Source of the DNA: Oscheius sp. JU75
Lineage: Eukaryota; Nematoda; Chromadorea; Rhabditida; Rhabditidae
DNA: 64,000 nucleotides
Assembly: GCA_037178855.1 (NCBI GenBank)
Contig: JASJZC010000007.1
Location: forward strand, 9,672,001 to 9,736,000
Direction: 5' to 3'
The position numbers were made by a program, and so were the translations under genes. The notes under the pieces are model-generated. The model saw nothing but the letters and a program-made list of their open reading frames with translations. It made no database searches and had not been told where the DNA came from. Positions 58,263 to 64,000 of this stretch are shown one piece after another; the first letter of the stretch is position 1; every line of letters starts with the position of its first letter.

Positions 58263-61200
58263 GAGCTGTGTAACAGACCATATTGACTCTTGGCACGACC
58301 GTGAAGACACCTTTTTTTCGCGCATCTGCATCAAAGCATCCAGCTGGGTTTTCCCTATTTACTGCCAGCTGGCCCATTAGTCCAAGGAAAAAAATACAGT
58401 AAGATGGCAAACTCTGACTTTCACTACTTTTCGCCGAAATTCTACCACGTTTGCTGTCAATCTTTCAAAACTGCCGAATTCCGACAAGCTGGCATCATAC
58501 TCAGGCTATGTGAGTAAATTTACTCTACGAAGATGCGCAGGATACATGCACGATTGACCCACAAGATACAGTTATTTACCGAGTAGGGTCAGTCAAACAG
58601 AGGGATTAGCTCAAAGGTGTGAGTGCTGATAATGGAGCGCAATGCACTTGACTTAAGACAGCCGGGTTTGGAAAGGCGCTAATTAAGAGGATCCACTTAA
58701 GTGAGGAGGCGGGTGCTCGCATAAAAAAAACCATTGGATAGTGACAAAGGTAGAACAAAACATAGGAGATTCCTTCCCTTAAGCCGATATGACACTTTAA
58801 AAGACTTATGTGGCTGTCACTGAAAGTATGTAATACTGACTGATACATTACAAATCTTAAGAGTCTGGTTGCTTTAGATTCTTTCCTGTCTGCAATACTT
58901 AAAGATGTCAAAAATGGCATTGGATGCTGACAGATCCAGCAAACTGTGTGCAAAAGTATTGAACCCCCATCCCTCCTGTTTTTCCTTGTCTTTAGATCAA
59001 GATTGTACAAGGTCATTAGAGAATACGGTACACTGCTCTCACGGTCCATTTGCAATTCGGGGCACACCGTGTGATTATAGGAGGCCGCGAAGCTAATACT
59101 GTAATTGGAGGGTAAGCGATACAGAGAGGAAAGGCTCCTGACCTCTCCAGGAAGATGTGCATGCTTATTATAACACATTAGGAAGGAGGTACAGCTTACA
59201 TGCGTCTCAAGGACTGATTGATAGGATATGGACAATAAAAGTGGCCGATTGGACCACGAAAAACATCCCAGAAGTTAATGTTGAAAGTGAAGTAGACACT
59301 GGTTTTATGCTCTGTGAGCGAATTTGGCAAAGCTTCTAGCTTTCCGATTTTGTAAACAAGATATTTGCAACATATACAGAAAGTGCGTGAAATCATGAAT
59401 GACATCAAGTGAAATGGTCCTACTGAGACGGTACGGGTGGGAACGGCTGCCGAGACAGAACGGGATATATTCAGGCAATTAAGAGCCCATTCAACTTTGA
59501 TAGGCTTTGGTTTTAAGACAGATTCACTGACTTAAGAGTTACTGAAAAGTGTTGAAAGAGAAGTTTACTATGTGACTGAGTCGAGGGTTACCGGCTAAGC
59601 AGGTATCAAATCCCGGGTACGGGTACAAAATGGGCAAACGTTTGAGATCTGCCGCCACTTTTGCGCCCTCTTGTCTGGGGTTTTTTTCATAAAAAAATGC
59701 TCGGAAATTTATTAGGGCATATAAACCTAGCATGCTTAGATATACAAGCTTAGACTTTCTGCACATTTTAGGCACGGAGCTTTTTTAGCTTGATACCCAA
59801 ATATGATCATAGCTGATAGAACTATTTCAAATAATATGAACTAACCATCTTTTACAAAAGAGCTGTTAAAGTTCTTATTGAACGGAAGACTGTTTCACGC
59901 GGAGGACCTTCTCGAGAAGACCGTTGCAGTATGGGCTGTTTGCCACAGTGGGAATCAGAAGGCAATCCGTACCGCCTAGTCGGTCTTATTCCGCTCTCGT
60001 CTATTTTCGTGGATTGATGACAACGCTCAAGCCGATCATTCTGGATCAACTGCGGGTAGCTTACGTCAAGACGCAATGCTCGGCACGTTTTCGAGTAACG
60101 TGTCGATCTCTGATAATAAGGTCTGATATCGTCATCTCGTTTTCAGATGATGTTTATCTTTAAACAGAGAGAGTACAAAAAAACAACAATTTCTACTAAT
60201 GGCGATGTTGGCCTAACGGAAATAGACACCTTTATTACAATTGGAGAAATTCGTCAGATCGTCTTTAGACTGATTGGCAATCGGAATAAAAGGGATCAGC
60301 CTACTATTAGGAGATGAACCAGACCAATTTTTCATTGGAATCTGTTTCCGTTTTGTAAACGGCACGTGGCAACATCAGAGAGTCAAGAAAGTTCTATTCG
60401 ACTCGTCTGAAGAGGCTCAGAAGGCGGGTAGCCGAGCGGATAACCCGAACCCCTATCACATCAACTGAACACGAATCAAGAAAACGCCTAAGCAGATTGG
60501 GCATAAAGATGGAAGGGAGAAATACCTCTCAGATGGCTTATGGTATTCGTACAAGCTGTTTAAAACGCAAGGGGCATGTTCGGTGGGCAGGAAAGTCCCA
60601 CGCAATACAAGGATGTTTTTCAGAAAAGTGTACTGATCCAGCTCAGGGTTCAAGGTGAGGATGAACACGGGTACACCATACAAAAAACTATCAGGAAAGA
60701 AACTATATTGAAATGAAAAAAATACAGTTTCTAGAATGGAAGTCCTATGTTCATGACCGGAAATCATGATAAACACTAAAAGGGCCCAAGTCGGTCATTT
60801 TTTCTTAGTATTTAGGATTGAGACTCTATAAGGCGTTGGTGAGTTTTCCTCCTGAGGATAGGTGCTTATTCGGGCGAACTTACATAGTATGTACAACGCA
60901 GATGATAGCAAATTAGCTAGAAAGATAGGTGAGAGGCACTGAAGAAAGCGCATACCTTTTGCATCTGGCACCTGATCCAATGAAAATCAACTTTGCAGGT
61001 CATTGAAAAGGTTGTTCTGTAGATTCTGTATTTTGAACAAACTGGGTTTCATTTCTGATCATTATCAGAAAACATTTCAGCTGCTCACACCCGCTCCCGA
61101 CAAAACAACATGATTTACTGGGTTTATCAACAATGTGCTATCAAATGTTTCATTCCTATGGAAGGCATGAGTAACATTCGAGTGGCACAATTTTGAGCTG

Positions 61201-61857
61201 CTATGCGGGTAACTTTTGCAACCCGTCTACAGTTACTACTGGGCACAGAAATATTGCATTCCCCGTTTCGTGCTTTCCTGATCAGAACAACAAATATATC
61301 AAGTTCGAAAAGTAATCAGTACTACGCTGTTTGTAACTGAGGTTCGCTCGGAAACTTTGGAATATTATTTTTTTCAAAAAATCTTTAAAAAAATTTCAGG
61401 TACAGCTAGAAGATGATCAGGTCGCTACAAGTCTTTTGAGAGCTCCGACAACCATTTTCCGTAGTTTCTGAAACTCCAAAAGCTGGATGTCTAAACATCA
61501 AGCTACCGTATAAGCCGTGAGTGTTTCAACAGATACACAATCCTTTTATTCTTAGCCGATCCATCCCATCACGTGAGCTATCCGCTTATCCTCGCTTGTG
61601 GTCTTTCTTTATGCCACTTTCGAAAACAATCCCCTCAGTTGAAAACTGGCAGTGTTGGTAGTATCAGAGTGAGTGGGGATCATCATTCAAAAGTACCAGT
61701 GCAGTTATCATACCGCCAAAGAGATTTTCTCGGTCTGTTTGCGTCAAGCGAAGATCTTCCTACAATCCGAGGTAAATCCGATATTTGTTACGTCTGTACC
61801 AATGCCATGTGTGTTTCTATTTCCAGGAGACATAAATCATCCGTCGTACAATGATGT

Positions 61858-62641
61858 TTAGACACACGAGAGAGGAAAAAAATTACTGGTTCCATTGCTC
61901 GGAGCCTTTTCCTGGTGATGCTTGACACGTGTCCCCCTGAACCAAATCTGCAAAATTACTGAGTCCAAGGTGAACTCTCTCTCTGTCTCTTTGTCTGAAT
62001 AACGGGGCTCTGTGTCTCTCAAAATAGTAAAAGACTTACATGAACACGGAATTCAGTCGCTTGAATCCTTGGGGCAATGTCTTCACGCCAAAAAATTTCT
62101 GGATAATGAGTCTTAGCAAAGTAGAGTAAAATATTATAGTCTAGCATATCAGAACCTTTTTTTTAAAAAAAAAAGGTGAAAGAAAAGTGTGATGAGAGGC
62201 AATACTGTAGAGATCAATGAAAAGTGCTAACTCAGCGTGCAATGCCTAATGGTCGGGCCCGGACATGATGCATGGAGCAGAGGAGAGAACGGAGACAGTA
62301 GTGTACAGTTGACGCATTTATTGTTTTAGTGGCTACAAATTTTTTTATCCATTTCGATATAAGAAGAAACTAGTTGTGTTCGATGAAAGCTTATCAAGTC
62401 TGTGGGCTGAAGTTCACGCGAAGATGTTTTCCGAATCATTCCTGCAATAGCTTCCATTTATGCTAAAGCTATGTCTCACCTGAATAAATATATGCGACAC
62501 CCCAATTTTGTGGTCGTTTTGGTCAAAATGAAAGAAATCGGGCAACTGAGTCCGGACAAAGCAACTTTCGAGAATGTCCAATTGTTTACCGGTGATGGAG
62601 TATTCGTGACGGTGTTGTCGAGCAACTGCATCGGCGAACAT
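61858..62641 (-). pseudogene. Divergent Otx-like homeodomain copies (two partial homeodomains)
   Basis: Two pieces related to the Otx homeodomain lie in tandem. Copy 2 (62641-62480) reads RQHRHEYSITGKQLDILESC then FVRTQLPDFFHFDQNDHKIG and ends FIQ|GTGAGA, splitting at the same codon as Otx. Copy 3 is 62156-62040, DMLDYNILLYFAKTHYPEIF then WREDIAPRIQATEFRVH|GTAAGT, followed by 61947-61858, IWFRGTRVKHHQEKAPSNGT and a stop after SCV. Copy 3 lacks the N-terminal arm and start of helix 1; copy 2 has no helix 3 of its own. In copy 3, helix 3 has Gly for the invariant Asn51 and Arg at position 50. No stop interrupts the matched parts and splice sites are intact, so the two exons might be alternatives joined to one helix-3 exon, or relics of tandem duplication. 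Normal homeobox DNA binding is unlikely. Confidence 0.7.
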
Positions 62642-62721
62642 ACTAGCGGTGCAAGGGCTGAAAAGGCCGGAACATAAAGTTTATGAATTGTTTCAACCGG
62701 ATAGGAGAATTTACTGGGATG

Positions 62722-63279
62722 TTAATAAGAGAAATGTTTTTCTTTCCTCCTGAGTCTTATACTTGCACAATAGCACTTTCGACTGTTATCGCGGAACATG
62801 GATCTAGTAGAGAGAACGGTCAGGTCAAACTCTTTTTTTTTTTTACAAAAGCGCAACGGTGTTTTTCTTTGTATGTATAGCCGATGTCGCAGAGGCGCAG
62901 CCGCCTGCCACTGCTCCGCGGTTACGTGCAGGGCTAGCACTCTGGGTTCAATCTCTTTGATTTTTTTCGGGTTCCGAAAGGGCGGTGAAGCCGTAGTAGA
63001 CACGTGGTGTAAATGTAAATATTTTCTAGAATCGATAGAAACATATTTCAATCCGATTTGCTGACATATCAACAAGGAAAGATACTCAAGTAGCTTCAAG
63101 TAACGATAGGCATTTTCGGTGATGTTGTTCGGTGTTGTAACTGGAGCAAAATACCAGAGAAACTGTGTTGCGAGAGTTTCAGCGACAAAGGTAGTCTCAC
63201 TGGTAACAGGTGTGGTATAAGGCTGTTCTTCTTTTCCCGTTAATCCAAAATATGAATTTAGAATCAGAGATATAGCCAT
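62722..63279 (-). other. 185-codon open frame upstream of the Otx-like copies
   Basis: The frame begins MAISLILNSYFGLTGKEEQP and contains PYTTPVTSETTFVAETLATQ. The part near EEQPYTTPV is faintly like the Otx C-terminus ([18 protein letters not shown]), which could mean another copy's last exon, but the match is too weak to rely on. Its second half (Lys/Arg-rich) looks like chance translation. Confidence 0.25.
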
Positions 63280-64000
63280 ATGTTGTGAAGAGTCTTGAAA
63301 CTTTCTCTATATTTCATAGAGCATAACATTTTTCACATTCCTTTTTCATGCTTAATTAACACGAGGCTAAAGGTTCTCGAGTGTAAGGCAATTAAGGCAG
63401 TAATTGTGCTTGCCTCCTAGAGTTCCAATTAATTTTTCTTTCATTCTTGGTAGGAAGTGTGCTGATCCCCTCCTACAGCTTATTAGGCCTAGTCGATGTT
63501 CTTGCATCCAAAAGCTGCAATATGACCCTCTACCACCCCCTATCGGCGTCAAATTGGCTTCAGCACACCATTTGTCTGCCCTCCTCATTCTGACATCGTA
63601 TTCGCAGGGTGCATGCTGGTCAACCAGAAACACGTGGATTACTCGAGTATTGACATCCCCCTCTTCCTATGACAGAGAGCTGCGGGTAAACATCTCCCGA
63701 GGAAAACTTTGAACTAAACCACTTTTAGTTTTCCTCTACTTTGCTAGACACCCCAAGACCTTGGTCATTTCCTCTTTTCCCTAATGGCATGTCTTGGACT
63801 ACATTCTCGCGAACGTCACCTCCCTTCCTCCGCTTGAAAAGTAGCCTCTTTCTGGAAAATTAACATCTAATTATGGTTGCGGGTACTCAAAGGCCGCCAC
63901 AAAAAGCGAAAGTGGGATGAGATATACGAACTGTCCTCATCTTTCTTTCTGTTTCCCTCTATGCCATTGGCGAACCGGCCCGTTTCGGTCATTGCCGACG
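63280..64000. other. end of window, no gene seen
   Basis: About 720 bp with only short frames (up to 102 codons on both strands at 63404-63712, overlapping each other). Nothing recognisable. Confidence 0.4.

Larger units (their letters stand above)
54761..61857. other. long region without a recognised gene
   Basis: About 7 kb separate the Otx gene from its divergent relatives. It includes the minisatellite at 56508 and a CT run at 58241. Many frames of 60-118 codons occur; the longest, on the minus strand at 59235-58606, has 209 codons (MSISYQSVLETHVSCTSFLM...) and matches nothing I know. Cys/Ser/Leu-rich composition and lack of splice sites make it doubtful. No RNA genes, transposase or reverse transcriptase motifs were seen. 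Regulatory DNA for the homeobox genes may be here. Confidence 0.45.

Noticed and set aside
60420..60468. tRNA-like stretch GGCGGGTAGCCGAGCGGATAA
   Set aside because: No acceptor stem, anticodon stem or B box can be paired around it.
63404..63712. 102-codon plus-strand frame near the window end
   Set aside because: An 89-codon minus-strand frame covers the same bases and neither is recognisable.

Overview
This is a compact animal genome window, most probably from a nematode. The strongest evidence is a cuticle collagen at 49565-51220 with the nematode N-terminal cuticle-collagen domain ahead of Gly-X-Y repeats, next to a PAN/ZP-domain apical matrix gene. Introns are often only 38-60 nt. At least eight initiator ATGs lie 0-9 nt downstream of a 3' splice site, as expected for spliced-leader trans-splicing. 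Most genes were identified by joining exons by eye and comparing the proteins with well known families.

Layout: 1-1.5 kb (+) is the 3' end of an LPGAT1-like acyltransferase. 2.3-4.5 kb (-) is translation factor eIF5. 5.5-9.4 kb (-) is alpha-actinin, with a pair of mutually exclusive exons and a GC-AG intron. 9.4-14.4 kb has no recognisable gene but holds a cluster of perfect palindromes. 14.4-17.1 kb (-) is prolidase. 18.6-19.9 kb (+) is a pepsin-like protein whose two DTG motifs are both altered. 20.6-23.2 kb (+) is a bZIP factor. 24.4-30.7 kb (-) holds four same-strand genes in an operon-like row: a disordered protein, a shortened PPP1R21 and two very small proteins. A 0.4-kb foldback element sits in an intron of the first. 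31-33.2 kb (-) has good coding signal but no resolved model. A tRNA-Thr(AGT) lies at 35.03 kb.

36.05-40.5 kb (+) is ATG9. 40.75-43.5 kb (-) is a SEC14/GOLD lipid-transfer protein, convergent with ATG9. 45.4-49.0 kb (+) is the PAN-ZP transmembrane protein and 49.6-51.2 kb (+) the cuticle collagen, so two cuticle/apical-matrix genes lie in tandem. 52.7-53.9 kb (-) is an Otx-family homeobox gene. After about 8 kb without a recognisable gene, with minisatellites and a long anonymous frame, 61.86-62.64 kb (-) carries two highly divergent Otx-like homeodomain pieces that keep the parental intron position.

The housekeeping genes (eIF5, prolidase, PPP1R21, ATG9, SEC14/GOLD) have no evident shared pathway. 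The most unusual contents are the decaying Otx duplicates, the disabled aspartic protease homologue, the frame-locked alternative actinin exons and the foldback element.
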